DNA of 64,000 nt from Sweltsa coloradensis (taxonomy: Eukaryota; Arthropoda; Insecta; Plecoptera; Chloroperlidae): positions 546,660 to 610,659 of the forward strand of contig JAMZAV010000436.1 in NCBI GenBank assembly GCA_024449915.1, read 5' to 3'. The position numbers and the translations under genes are program-made. Positions 1 to 9,935 of this stretch are shown here, one piece after another (the stretch's first letter is position 1; each line of letters starts with the position of its first letter). Below the pieces are notes generated by a model. The model was not told the origin of the DNA, searched no databases, and worked only from the letters and a program-made list of their open reading frames with translations.

Positions 1-2085
1 TTAGATATATTTAGGGCTCTTTTTGGGAAAAGGGTTTTTACCGCAGGTAGCAAAAAGGGAAAATGGGGATCCGGTTTATTACAATAGAAGAATTAGATGG
101 TGAAGAGAAATGTAGGAGCGTTTTATGGGAAGTATCGGAGGACTGGGAGGGGTAAGAAAAAGTTAAGGAATGGGGGGAGATACTTGATAGGGCTAAGATT
201 GACGCTAGGGACGATTATATGATGAGGTTAAAGGATGGGGACCGGGGAATTAGGGACAGCGGGACAAGTTTATACAAGCACTTAAGGGGACAAAAGGACG
301 GGTGGCAATACCTACTCTTAAGGGGGAGGGGGAAAGGATATACGTTAGCGACCAGGGTAAGGCGGAGGCTTTAAATTCCTATTTTTGGGGGGGTTTCAGG
401 AGAATAGGGATACAGGAGAGCAGTGGCAAGGGGAAAGGGGGGACACCCCACTCACAATTTCAGATAGGGATGTAAAGAGGGTGTGGGTAAGATGGTTTTT
501 AGGAAAGGCTCCAGGGCAGGACGGCTTGGGGTGCAGATTTTTAAAAATTGGGGGTGAGCCGCGGGAAGGTTTCTAGGGGATGTATGTAGAAAAATCTTTA
601 AGTGAGGGTAAGATCCCTGAAAGGTTGGAGGGAGGGACTCGTGGTGCCAATTCATAAGGGGGGCGATAGATGTACAATAGGAAATTATAGGCCAGTTTGC
701 TTGACTTCAGTAGGGAGCAAAATTATGGAGAGGGTAGTTGCAGGGCTATGTTAGGAACCAAATTTGGGAAAGGGGGGGGCGTGGTTCACGGATGCTCAAC
801 ATGGTTTCAGGGAAGGTTTTTCTTGTGACACTCAACTGGTAGGATTAGTTCAGGATATTGGGGACATTTGGACAGTGGGGGGGAAGTAGATGGGTGTTTT
901 TCTAGATTTTGAAAAGGCTTTTTATAAAGTCTCGCACGATTTTCTAATGGAGAAGGTAAACAATGTGGTGGGGGATAAAGGAGGGTGGAGGGGGGGTTTG
1001 GGGATTCTTGAGAGGTAGGTCTCAGAGGGTTAGGGTTGGGGTACCTTGTCACATAGTATAGAGGTTACATCGGGGGTTTCCGCAGGGCTCAGTGTTAGGA
1101 CCTTTGTTGTTTATTATGTTTATAAATGACATGGGCAGGGAATAACATCAAGAATAAGATTATTTTGCAGATGATTGTGTTTTGTATAGAGCCCAATAAG
1201 GGGGATTGAGGATGTTAGGTTGTTGCAGGCAGATCTGGGGGTTTAATAGAGGAATGGGTCACAGCAAATAAGATGGGTTTGAACATAGGTAAATGTAAGG
1301 TGGTTGGTTTCTCGCGAAGAATAATTAAGGTAGGTGGACGTACACTTTTAAAGGGGGCTGTTATGGAGAAAGTAGGGGAAACGTATAAGTACGTAGGGGT
1401 GATGTTGGCAGAGGATTTTGGTTGGGGGGATCAGGTGCAAGAAGTTGTTAAGAAGGGAAATAGGGCGCTGGGGTTTGTGATGAGAAATCTAAGAGGGGCC
1501 AGCCGGGAGGTTAAAGATCGGGCATATAAGGTAGTGGTTAGACCTGTCTGGAGTATGGGGCGGCGGCATGGGATCCGTATAAGTTGGGGGAGGTTTTGGA
1601 AGTAGAGAAAGTCCAACGTAGGGCGGCAAGAAGGGTTACCGGGAAAGGTTAGGCGGGTGGCGTTTGGGAAGAGGATGATAAGGGGAAAAGTAGAGAGAGT
1701 ATATGACAGTGTCACTGCAATGCTAGGAGAGTTGGGGGGGAGTCTTAGAGGGAAGAAGAAGGGAGGTTAGGTTGTGCAATATGTACAGGCAGCTAGGGGA
1801 AGTAGGGGGTGGGGGGACATCCGCAATAGGCCTACAAGAGGGGCTTTACAGGGGAAGGGGGGATCATTCATGGAAGTTCCAGCGTCAAGTAGTAAGAACG
1901 GATCTGGGTCGGTATGGTTTCATGGAAAGGGGCTGTTAGGGAATGGAATGACTTGGGCCGGGGGAATTGTTTGGTAGGGGTCTTTAAGGGAATTTAGATC
2001 ATTTTTAGGGGGGGACAGTAATTAGGTCTGGGGGGAGTGAGTGGTTGCCACCGGGCGGAAGGGCCCATTTGCAACCGTAAGAAAG
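1..2085 (+). mobile_element. Decayed LINE (non-LTR retrotransposon), reverse transcriptase part
   Basis: Remnant of the reverse transcriptase (RT) region of a non-LTR retrotransposon, broken into all three forward frames. In order I can read: a pre-RT linker (about 190-400, ending like ALNSYF); the NYRPVCLTS block (about 685-715); the QHGFREGFSCDTQLVGLVQD block (about 795-855); LDFEKAF with the first catalytic Asp (902-922); FPQGSVLGPLLFIMFINDM (1077-1130); and the FADDCVLYR catalytic box (1164-1190), in the same frame as the previous block but after two stops. The thumb follows at 1240-1605, and a C-terminal WNDLGRG-like segment lies near 1945-1970. Upstream endonuclease and ORF1 lie outside the window or are lost. 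The clade resembles the Jockey/CR1 group by motif spacing; this is a family-level guess. The plus strand is strikingly G-rich compared with the rest of the window. Certainly non-functional. Confidence 0.9.
1273..1605 (+). pseudogene. RT thumb/connection fragment of the 5'-end LINE
   Basis: Longest unbroken piece (110 codons) of the LINE above. It begins at MGLNIGKCKVVGFSRR, the usual NxxKCK block that follows the YADD box, and continues through YKYVGVMLAEDFGWGDQV, matching the YLGV...LSWxxHI block of LINE RTs. The catalytic FADD box lies 100 bp upstream in another frame, so the Met here is not a true initiation site. It ends in a stop soon after a decayed VRPV(L)EY...-like block. Confidence 0.8.
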
Positions 2086-2110
2086 TATGTTATGTTAGTT
2101 ATGTTATGCA
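2086..2110 (+). repeat. Short TTATG-type tail at the LINE 3' end
   Basis: A short run built on GTTATG/TTATGTTAG follows directly after the last LINE-like coding sequence. Non-LTR elements often end in a short tandem repeat instead of poly(A), so this probably marks the 3' end of the element. The boundary is approximate. Confidence 0.5.
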
Positions 2111-2607
2111 ACTTTGCCCCCTTATTTAATGTTTATCCGTGGCTTGTTAATCTAGGCTAGGGCCCAGGGCAAACACAGGCCTAGGCCTTGTGCCCACCTT
2201 ATTAGATATTATCCGTGGCTTGTTAATCTAGGCCCCGTGAACAAGAACACAAAGCAAGTAGGCTTGCCTGCAGGCTAGGGCAAACACAGGCCCAGACCTA
2301 TAGTGCCCGGCATAATACTTTTAGTCAACTGTCATCTAAGCCTAGTACCTAGGCTACAGTAGTGGTTGTAAATACTCACATAGTCTGAGGTCTGTACAAG
2401 ACATGGCAACTATCTGTAGCTATTTAAATGTGTAGGGCCTATGTGGCCTTTGCTTACGATGTAGACCAGGTCTATTGTCAACTGTCTACTCTAGTTCTAA
2501 ATAAACTGAAACAGTGAGACAGCACAAATGCAGCCTTGCATGGCTTTGATGTAACTGTTAGTGATGACTGATGAGGTTCAAGATGCTAACACCAGGTGGA
2601 AGATTTT
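2111..2607. other. Non-coding; direct repeats and TAGGCCTA palindromes
   Basis: No gene seen. A 25-bp direct repeat containing CCGTGGCTTGTTAATCTAGG occurs at 2134-2158 and 2209-2234. The phrase GGGCAAACACAGGCC occurs at about 2167 and 2278. AGGCCTAGGCC-type palindromes begin here and continue to about 5.1 kb. Confidence 0.6.
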
Positions 2608-2770
2608 GACAAGATCTTGTTTATATCTTGTTTCTAACCAAGTTCTTGCCAAGATCTTGCCAAGATCTTGCCAGTATTTTGACAAGATCTTACTTAACAC
2701 AAGTTCTTGGCAAGATCTTGGCAAGATCTTACTTAATACAAGTTCTTGTCAAGATCTTGACAAGAATTTT
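2608..2770. repeat. Palindromic decamer array (CAAGATCTTG)
   Basis: About 160 bp made of whole and degenerate copies of the self-complementary decamer CAAGATCTTG, spaced irregularly and mixed with ACAAGTTCTTG variants. A longer phrase (AAGATCTTACTTAA.ACAAGTTCTTG) is repeated at about 2685 and 2724. The two overlapping forward ORFs here result only from the repeat lacking stops. Each unit could form a small hairpin. Confidence 0.8.
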
Positions 2771-3811
2771 CACCAGGGAGGTAGGCCTACCTAGGAAAAT
2801 GCTAAAGTCCCGTCGCGTTGTTGAGTGAGCACCGGTACGTGCAACACGACCCGAGTACGACATTCCCATAATGTTACATACCAATAAGCCTTTAAGGTCT
2901 TGACCGATTTAGGCCTAGATGAAAATTTGTAAAATAGGAGAATGGATAAAATCCACCGCCATCTAGAGGACCTTGACATCATTTCATTGGGAAAACTATT
3001 TTAACTCTTTGATAACAAATAATAGGCCTACACTGCTTCCTCGATAGTATTTTGATTAGGCCTACTTCTAGGTGGCAGTGCATAGTGACCAAAATTCTCG
3101 TGCGACTTTTCGTTGCCATGGTAACGTTACCCTACTTTTGTTAAAATGTAATTTCTATCTACACAACTTAAGGTCTTGACCAATTTAGCTGAAAATTTGT
3201 AAAATAGGAGAGAATGTTGTAGGCCTACTTATTGACCCTGCAAAATTTCATAACAATCGGAACATTTTTTTTATTTTTTTTATTTTTATAACCAACGATT
3301 GGGTTTTGTTCAAAAACTATACAGCAACCCGCATAGGTGGTATGTAGGCCTACATGTGTGCAAAATTTCAGGTCGATCAGAGAAACGGTGCAACCTGTAC
3401 CGAAGCAGTAACAGAAAATAAAAACAAAAAAAAACAAAAAACAAACAAAAAAAAACAAGACATTCGAGCCATAAGAGTCAAGTAGAGACGCTCGCTCAAC
3501 AAATAGTACGTTGGGAACAAAATAAAATCATAATTCCTTTCACTAAAATACTCCAAAATAGGTTCATCATTTGACGAGAAAAAAACAACAAAAAACTACA
3601 AAACCTAACGTTTAGCTAGAGGCTAATAATTATACAAGACTCACGCGCTTCGTGCTCCCCCCCACCCACATACCTAAGCGGGATTGGATACACAAAGCCT
3701 AAGCTTTTCGTGGAATATCACAGTGTAAATAAATTGGCCCATACCAACGACAGAAGTGTCCCAACACCATGCAACAGCAGCGGGCAGTGTTGTTGAGTGT
3801 TATTTATTTCA
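2771..3811. other. Non-coding; dispersed direct repeat and A-rich stretch
   Basis: No gene seen. A 40-45 bp phrase containing AAGGTCTTGACC, ATTTAG and GAAAATTTGTAAAATAGGAG occurs at 2893-2941 and again at 3170-3211. Around 3238-3460 there are two GCAAAATTTCA... phrases followed by an AAAC-rich run (3415-3460). This layout recalls the phased repeat elements at 30.7 and 44.7 kb, but no termini could be defined. Confidence 0.45.
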
Positions 3812-3913
3812 CAGTGGATATTCGCACGGTCAGCCGTACGACTATTGCAAAATTATTCAAACGGTCAGCCGTACGATACCACCTAACTAGGCCAATAGCT
3901 TCAAATATCACAG

Positions 3914-3984
3914 TGCATTGTGGTAGAGTGGTAGCGCGTCTGAATTCTATGCAAAAGGTCGGCGGTTCAAATTTTCGTTTGGTC
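3914..3984 (+). pseudogene. tRNA-like remnant, possibly tRNA-Arg(UCU)-derived
   Basis: An A-box-like phrase GTGGTAGAGTGGTAGCGCGT is followed at the usual distance by a B-box-like phrase GGCGGTTCAAAT. Between them TTCTATG could be an anticodon loop reading TCT. The acceptor and T-stems no longer pair (the downstream half looks C-to-T mutated), so this is a dead tRNA or a tRNA-derived SINE head, here carried inside the MITE. Confidence 0.45.
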
Positions 3985-4160
3985 GTTTTTTTTTTTACCA
4001 TTCTATTTGGGTCCATGTTTTTTCTGCAAATGATTTCACTACATTCGGCCCCGTCGCAAACACAATTCTAGATGATAAAAGCGTTTAAAAAGTGCTAGGC
4101 CTAGGCCTATTTTAAAGGAAAAGCCTTATCTCTACACCTCAACGTGTAGGTAGGCAGCCT

Positions 4161-4442
4161 AAAAAGGACTTTTGTTTAAAATAGAAACGTTAAAGGTCTT
4201 GGAAGGTTTTTTGTTGTTAGTAAAACAGCAAAAAGGACGACGACAACCGAAAAAGGACTTTCGTTTAAAATAGCAACGTTAAAGGTCTTGGAAGATTTTT
4301 TTGAAACCAAAACAGCAAAAAGGACGACGACATTTAGGCCTAGGCCTACCAAAAAGGACTCTCGTTTAAAATAGCGATGTTAAAGGTCTTGATGGTTTTT
4401 GTTGTTACTAAAACAGCAAAAAAGGACGACGGACGGACGACA
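4161..4442 (+). repeat. Three ~90-bp tandem units inside the MITE
   Basis: Units start at about 4161, 4249 and 4350. Each reads AAAAAGGACT, CGTTTAAAATAG, GTTAAAGGTCTTG, a T-rich run, AAAACAGCAAAA and GGACGACGAC. The second unit is followed by a TAGGCCTAGGCCTA insertion. Subterminal tandem repeats of this kind are common in non-autonomous DNA transposons. Confidence 0.85.
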
Positions 4443-4534
4443 CTTTTATTACGGCGCGCCTTTATCCAATCAGATCATTGACCGTACGAATAATTTTGCA
4501 CTAGTCGTACGGCTGACCGTGCGAATATCCACAG

Positions 4535-5546
4535 CCTATTTATTTATTTATTTATTAGAGTGGCAGTGTTATGGCCTAGGGCCTAGAGTGTGTAGGTTAG
4601 GCCTAATAATAATAATCAACTGCAATAAATTGAATTGAAGACAGGGCCTGCGCCTGCCTAGGCCCAGGCTTTGTTATGAAATATCCTTGGAACCTAGGCC
4701 TAGCCAAACACTTCATTGATCAATCATCTTAAACTTGGAAAATGGGCCTCATTTCAAATCTGCGACTTGCAGTTTTCATGACCCTACGACAAGCCCTCGG
4801 GCGGTCGGGCCTAGGCCTACCTGCACCGGTCCCGGCTGCCGGGACTAGGGTCACGGACAGGCGGCTAGGCCCTTCCATACCCTTCTTGGCTACAGACACG
4901 CTGCCCTAGCTCGTACAGTTGAAACACTTCGCCTATTGAACACAATCTCACCTTTTTATTTCTTCACTTGAGAAAATGCTTTCTAAAGCACTAATTTCGT
5001 CCAAACGTCTCTTATAATCAGACAGAGAATCTGACATCGTAGCAAGGCTGGTAGGCCTACACAAGTTTAAATAAGTACGCCTACTTAGTAAGGCAAGTAC
5101 TTGTAGATACCTCTACAAGGTTTCACGGCAGCAAAAAGCGTTCATATACATAGTTACGAACTAATTGGTTAGTATTACATAACACGATGAGCATCAGAAG
5201 TAGCTTTACAACAGACTCCAACAGGCACCAACCTGCCGACTTTCTAGGTTATGGTAGACAATCATTGCCACCAACTCTCGCTGATGAAATATATTTTCAT
5301 CTCACAGCCGCAACGTTGGCTAACAGATAATCGATATTTGCTTCGCAGCGCGAGTATTTAAAGATGATCGCCCAGTCTGCGTGGCACACAGAAATGATCC
5401 ATTCAGTTTCATAGTTTATTTATTCACAATCAGATTTCCATTGTGCCCTAGCACAGTAACAATAAAAGCAAACATTTACAGCTCCTAAATCCAATAAATC
5501 CTAACGAACTAAAACCATAGAGATTATTAATACCTATGCTAGAACA
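4535..5546. other. Non-coding
   Basis: No gene or clear element. Begins with a TTTA run (4537-4556). Several TAGGCCTA palindromes (about 4574, 4690, 4809, 5052). The rest is unremarkable single-copy-looking DNA. Confidence 0.6.
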
Positions 5547-5578
<32 letters not shown>

Positions 5579-5651
5579 TTATTTCCAGACACATAGCATA
5601 TTACATTATAACACTTTGTGATGAACCTCTAAGTTTATATGTGTCTGGAAT
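5547..5651. repeat. AAGT microsatellite beside a 14-bp inverted repeat
   Basis: Eight AAGT units (5547-5578) run straight into TTTCCAGACACATA (about 5581-5594). The reverse complement TATGTGTCTGGAA lies at about 5638-5650, giving a small inverted-repeat pair. A microsatellite fixed to an inverted-repeat end is typical of microsatellite-seeding MITEs, but no outer boundary was found. Confidence 0.6.
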
Positions 5652-6912
5652 AAGTATTTATTAATTATTCCTAAACAAATAAACTTTTTTATTGAGGTGT
5701 TTGGAAAGGTGCAAAGTATGCAATTGGGAGATAATCCCTCACAATTATTTCTGTCCTAAAATAAGTTACTTAATAATTAATGCCTCAGTCTTGTTTTGTA
5801 CATATCATAACAATTTTACTGTATGCTTATGTTGGCCATTTATTGAATTTTAGTGCCTCGTACATAAGAACAATAAATAAGTGAACAATAAAAGAGTGAA
5901 ATGAATGTGTGTGAGAAAGAGGGCTATTATCTTACACACCCTTACAAAAATTGGAGTATGATGAAAATGTACAGTGAAAAATAGTAATAGCTTAATAGTT
6001 TTACTTCCAAACAAATAATTACGAAATTTATAATACATTTTTACACGATAATTTATTACAAATTTGTCTAAACCATGAAGCGTGATTTGTTTAACTAAAA
6101 TCATATAAAAATAATACTTAAGTTCTGAACAAACAATCATTTTAAAATCAATCTTTGCAAAAATTAATTGCAGTGCGGAGAATGAGCGTATCATTAGCAA
6201 GACAAAAATGTTTTGAGCTATTTCCATCAATTTTCACTTTCGAAACAATTTTTAAAGAATTGTTATACGCTGAAGGATGAGCTATCCATTGCTCTCAAGC
6301 TTGCGAGAGAAAAAGGAACTTTTAGAAGAACGCTAGTTCATTTTGAAAACTGTTAAAATTGAATGGCGTGCTGTCTACTTGAGCAGACTTTTACAGTTTT
6401 CTTCTCTGATCGGTTGAAACTATAAACTATTGTGTAACACTACAATATATTCCTGATAATATACAAAATATGTTCTCTAGGCTTGACGTCTCAAACATCT
6501 TAGTCAGGATTGCTAGTGCCGGGGATAGAAGAGATGAACACTCGAATCAGAGTATCGCTCCCCTTACGCGTGAGCTATAATGATTTTTCTGTTGGTATTG
6601 TATTGTTGCATCAAAATATATTTAAGCTAACAGAACAACCCAACACAAACATAAAACACCTGTGATTGCACGTTGCTTAAATTCGCAGGTGCGCGAGTGC
6701 AAGTGTGTGGGTGTATGTGTGTTCTACCATTTTCGTTTATAGTTTGCAGCATTACCTTTAGACAAGAATTCACGAATATTGATTGAGCTCCTATCATATA
6801 CTCATGAATATGCACGCGTCATTAAGTGAAGACTCTCTAGTCTTAACAAGCTCAGTCATTTAGCTGTTTGGTTCAAAGTCGCCAGCTTGAGCCTTGATTC
6901 AGGTAGACTGAA
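5652..6912. other. Non-coding, nothing recognised
   Basis: AT-rich DNA without recognisable domains, repeats or exon-like segments. The 126-codon reverse-strand ORF at 5850-6230 is low-complexity and hydrophobic, without family features, and I do not consider it a gene. Confidence 0.55.
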
Positions 6913-7066
6913 AGTCTACTAGGAAATTTAGTAGACCTTGGAAGTTCACTAAAAGACCACTATAAGATTTAGTAGACCTTAGAAGTTCACTGAAAGACCA
7001 CTATGAGATTTAGTAGACCTTGGAAGTTAACTTAAATTCCACTAGGATATTTAGTAGACTTTGGAG
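6913..7066 (+). repeat. Four ~42-bp tandem units
   Basis: TTTAGTAGACCTT.GAAGTT recurs at about 6927, 6968, 7009 and 7050, with spacing of 41-43 bp, and GACCACTAT.AGAT between. The outer units are the most diverged. Confidence 0.85.
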
Positions 7067-7564
7067 GTTATTAAAAATAAATAAAAAGTAATAATATTTG
7101 TATTTAGAGTCCATACCCACAAAATCACAAAGCTGATTTTTAGATCACTGTGAGATTTAAGTTCAATAAAATAAAATACATACATTCGTATTTAGGGTCT
7201 ACTCACTCAGTCACATAACTTATTTTCAGTGGGGGACTTTAAATTTACTAGGAGATTTAGGTTACCCTGTATTCCATCAAAGTTCTAACAACAACGTCAG
7301 GAAATGTGAGGTCTTATTTTAGAACAAATATATATTTTTTTAAAGGTTAATTTTCATTAATTTAAATTTTATTTTACGTCTACCTGGACAGGAAAAGGGT
7401 AACGATTTCTCTACTCGATCTCATGCATAGCCCAATGATATATTATCTTGAGACGGTCCCACATTCGTAAAAGCATTCCGTCAGTGAACGGAAATCCCGC
7501 TAATAGTCTGAAACATGCGAAGGTAAATCTGTGGGAGTGGTGCATGTGTGTGCACGTTCACTGG
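7067..7564. other. Non-coding; two copies of a CACTCAGTCACA motif
   Basis: No gene seen. Two degenerate copies of a dispersed motif (core CCACTCAGTCACA..ACTGATTTTCAGTGG) lie at about 7110-7150 and 7197-7236. Better copies are at 38.99, 39.37 and 42.95 kb. Confidence 0.5.
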
Positions 7565-7565
7565 G

Positions 7566-7605
7566 GTTGTATAAATAGGTCGCGGGGGGTAGATCGTTGA
7601 ACGGG
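7566..7605 (+). promoter_or_regulatory. Candidate TATA-box promoter
   Basis: TATAAATAG at 7569-7578 is followed by a G/C-rich stretch (CGCGGGGGG) and a plausible start region near 7598-7605. It sits just upstream of the 85-bp tandem array and is absent before the second composite-repeat copy. No downstream ORF supports a gene, so it may be a transposon promoter or chance. Confidence 0.25.
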
Positions 7606-7680
7606 GTGTTCTTCGGTTCGGCCTGATAGTTATCCGATTAGACGGAGCGGCGGGGCTTCTGTGGCGACGCCGGACACTCG

Positions 7681-8020
7681 TCTTGGGCCCGGACTAAATG
7701 CACGAAATAGTTTGCAAAACATCGTCAGTCAACAAACAATAAACAATAACAAGAAATCAAAGTGATCTTGGGCCCGGACTAAGTGCACGAAATAGTTTGC
7801 AAAGCATCGTCAGTCAACAAACAATAAACAATAACAAGAAATCAAAGTGATCTTGGGCCCGGACTAAGTACACGAAATAGTTTGCAAAGCATCGTCAGTC
7901 AACAAACAATAAACAATAACAAGAAATCAAAGTGATCTTGGGCCCGGACTAAGTACACGAAATAGTTTGCAAAGCATCGTCAGTCAACAAACAATAAACA
8001 ATAACAAGAAATCAAAGTGA
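7681..8020 (+). repeat. Four exact-length 85-bp tandem units
   Basis: Units begin at 7681, 7766, 7851 and 7936, each starting with TCTTGGGCCCGGACTAA and ending with AAGAAATCAAAGTGA. Only a few substitutions separate them (AATG/AGTG/AGTA after GGACTA). Very homogeneous, so recently amplified or conserved by gene conversion. Confidence 0.95.
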
Positions 8021-8221
8021 TGATCCATCAATAAATTACTGGAATGTTTTATATATTTCCGATAAAAGTTCATTTATCATCAATAGACTCTGATTAAATT
8101 ATCATATATTTCTCAATCTCGACGAAATCGATTCAATAATCTAGTTATCGCGTGCGGTAAGCTTATGCTAATATGCTTAAGACGAGTGCATTAAACTAAG
8201 TTTTTGTTTATGCTTTTATGT

Positions 8222-8555
8222 CCAATACCAACTCGACACCTTCTCGCGGTTTGGCCCGTGAATAGGGGAGTTTCACTCCCTGAAACTAATGGCGAGCTCT
8301 GGGTCGTCGTCGGGGAACCCCTTCCCTTTGACTACCTCCCCCACGGCGACGACAAAGACAACACGGACGGATGATGACAATGACCCGGGGACGACCACGA
8401 CGTGGGGGAACACCTGCCCTCCCCATATGCTTGTGGCTGGTTCTGACCAGCACAGGCCTGTCCACCCCTTGTTCCCCCGCGTCATCCCTTACGTCCCTCC
8501 CTTCGTCTCGATTAGCCAAGTTGCATAAATATGAGACGTAAAGCAATATCCAATC
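8222..8555 (+). repeat. AATC-tailed retroelement, copy 1
   Basis: About 330 bp shared with 10797-11130, 16175-16524 and, partly, 18.57-19.13 kb. Landmarks: CAACTCGACACCTTCTCGCG, GGCCCGTGAATAGGGGAGTTT, ATGGCGAGCTCTGGGTCGTC, GACCACGACGTGGGGGAAC, TCTCGATTAGCCAAGTTGCA, TATGAGACGTAAAGCAATATCC and a worn AATCAAAAAA tail. Overlapping ORFs on both strands are by-products of its high GC. The tail and the target duplications of other copies mark it as a retroposed element (SINE-like or a LINE 3' end). Confidence 0.8.
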
Positions 8556-9679
8556 AAAAAACCGAGTTTTAGTATGCCAGTAGGAGAAAACTCTAGTATC
8601 CAGTCAGATGGACTGGTGAGTGGGAGATACATGTTTTGGATTTAGGGACAATTCCCATGATTGATCGGAGACGAAAGAGTAGCATTACTAAGAACTTTTA
8701 GGAGGTTTGCAATGATGGCAATGACGGGATAAGAAGAGAGAGAAGTCAAGGCTTCAGCAAGGGTTGCAATGATGTCCCAGACAGGGGATTGGGGTGGACC
8801 GGGGATTGCAGGACGGGGATTGTTTGGTTTGGGCGGAGATCGAACACGGTGTTGGCTGGTAAACCAGCATAAGAATGGGTTTCTCTGTCGGTAAGCAGTA
8901 AAAATTGTCTAATCGATCTCCCAATGGCAGCGCGAATTTGAAAAATATTAAGTTTTGGTTAATTACAACTTGTGTTTATTTCCCCTCCTTGGGTTCACCA
9001 TAATATTGTACGTCAACTTAAGTTAGTAAAATTTAAATGTTTTAGCGCTCGCCGTATAGCAGAAAACAATGTTAAAACAATGATGGACATTGAATTGGTT
9101 TCTTCTGACCTACAAAGGAAAGTTAATTGACACTCATCACACTTAAATTATTTAACAGCTACAGTTTAAACTTGCCCTACAAACTATGAGCCAGGATGTT
9201 ATTTATTGTATTCTGTGGAATAGCTTAATTAAAAAGTAGTTTAAGTCAATGAAGAAGACTTTATTGATGGGTCACTTGATGTCGGTCGCTGTTGTTTCTT
9301 CTCAAAAATTATTTATTTAGTGGGCCATTCTTGGTTTCTTTTATCATTTGGTACCTACTTGAAGGCCGATTAAATTCACGAAGTTATAATATTGATATAT
9401 CGAACCTAGCCATTTTTGCCTTACTTTACAGGCCCATTATACCTATACCAAAATGTGTATACAATGTTTGATATTGTGTAATAAAATATGCTACACGAAT
9501 CGATTGCAACAAAGCCAGGTTTAATGCTAGATTTGAACCCACCACACGTCGTTCCTAGTACACGGCTTGTACCTTCAGCCGTTTGTAATCTTCGTATAAT
9601 GAACAATCAGTAGCGCGCACCTCCACCCTACACTACAGGGTGGGAAGTCTGCGTGGGAGAGAACGTGTGCGAGTAAGTT

Positions 9680-9935
9680 TACAGGGGTTGCCGTGCACCT
9701 ACACTCCACTACACTACACTACACTACACCACACCACACCACACCACACCACACCACACCACACCACACCACACCACACCACACCACACCACACCACACC
9801 ACACCACACCACACCACACCACACCACACTACACTACACTACACTACACTACACTACACTACACACACACACACCACACACCCACTACACTACAGGGTTG
9901 AACGTGTGCGAGGCTAAGTTAGAGGGGTTGCCGCG
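9680..9935 (+). repeat. ACACC/ACACT microsatellite with flanking repeats
   Basis: A core of ACACC units (about 9724-9827) is framed by ACACT units on both sides and a short CA-rich end. The block is bordered by related phrases: GAGAACGTGTGCGAG, then AGTTTACAGGGGTTGCCG before it and AACGTGTGCGAGGCTAAGTT, then AGAGGGGTTGCCG after it. The Thr/His-rich ORF across it is a microsatellite artefact. Confidence 0.95.

Larger units (their letters stand above)
3812..4534. mobile_element. MITE with ~60-bp terminal inverted repeats
   Basis: Both ends carry the same sequence in opposite orientation: GTGGATATTCGCACGGTCAG, then CCGTACGACT, a spacer and GCAAAATTATTC, followed by a second CGGTCA block. The left copy is at 3814-3871; the right copy, reversed, ends at 4534. 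The first bases differ slightly (CAGTGG versus CTGTGG). No transposase is encoded, so this is a non-autonomous DNA element of 720 bp. Both flanks are TTTA-rich, so a target-site duplication (TATTTATTT is possible) cannot be fixed. The inside holds a tRNA-like remnant and a 90-bp tandem array. Confidence 0.75.

Noticed and set aside
2086..2110. Origin of the terminal satellite from the LINE tail (TTATG repeats)
   Set aside because: The similarity (GTTATG against reverse-complemented CATAAC) is only a 6-bp word, and the two lie at opposite ends of the window.
8286..8546. ORFs on both strands over the AATC-tailed retroelement
   Set aside because: Different frames are open in different copies and copies carry indels; no frame is kept, so these are not conserved proteins.
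9421..9640. tRNA-like sequence on the reverse strand (GGGTTCAAATCTAGC)
   Set aside because: A B-box-like word is present, but the proposed anticodon loop lacks the invariant U33 and stems do not pair in either composite copy.
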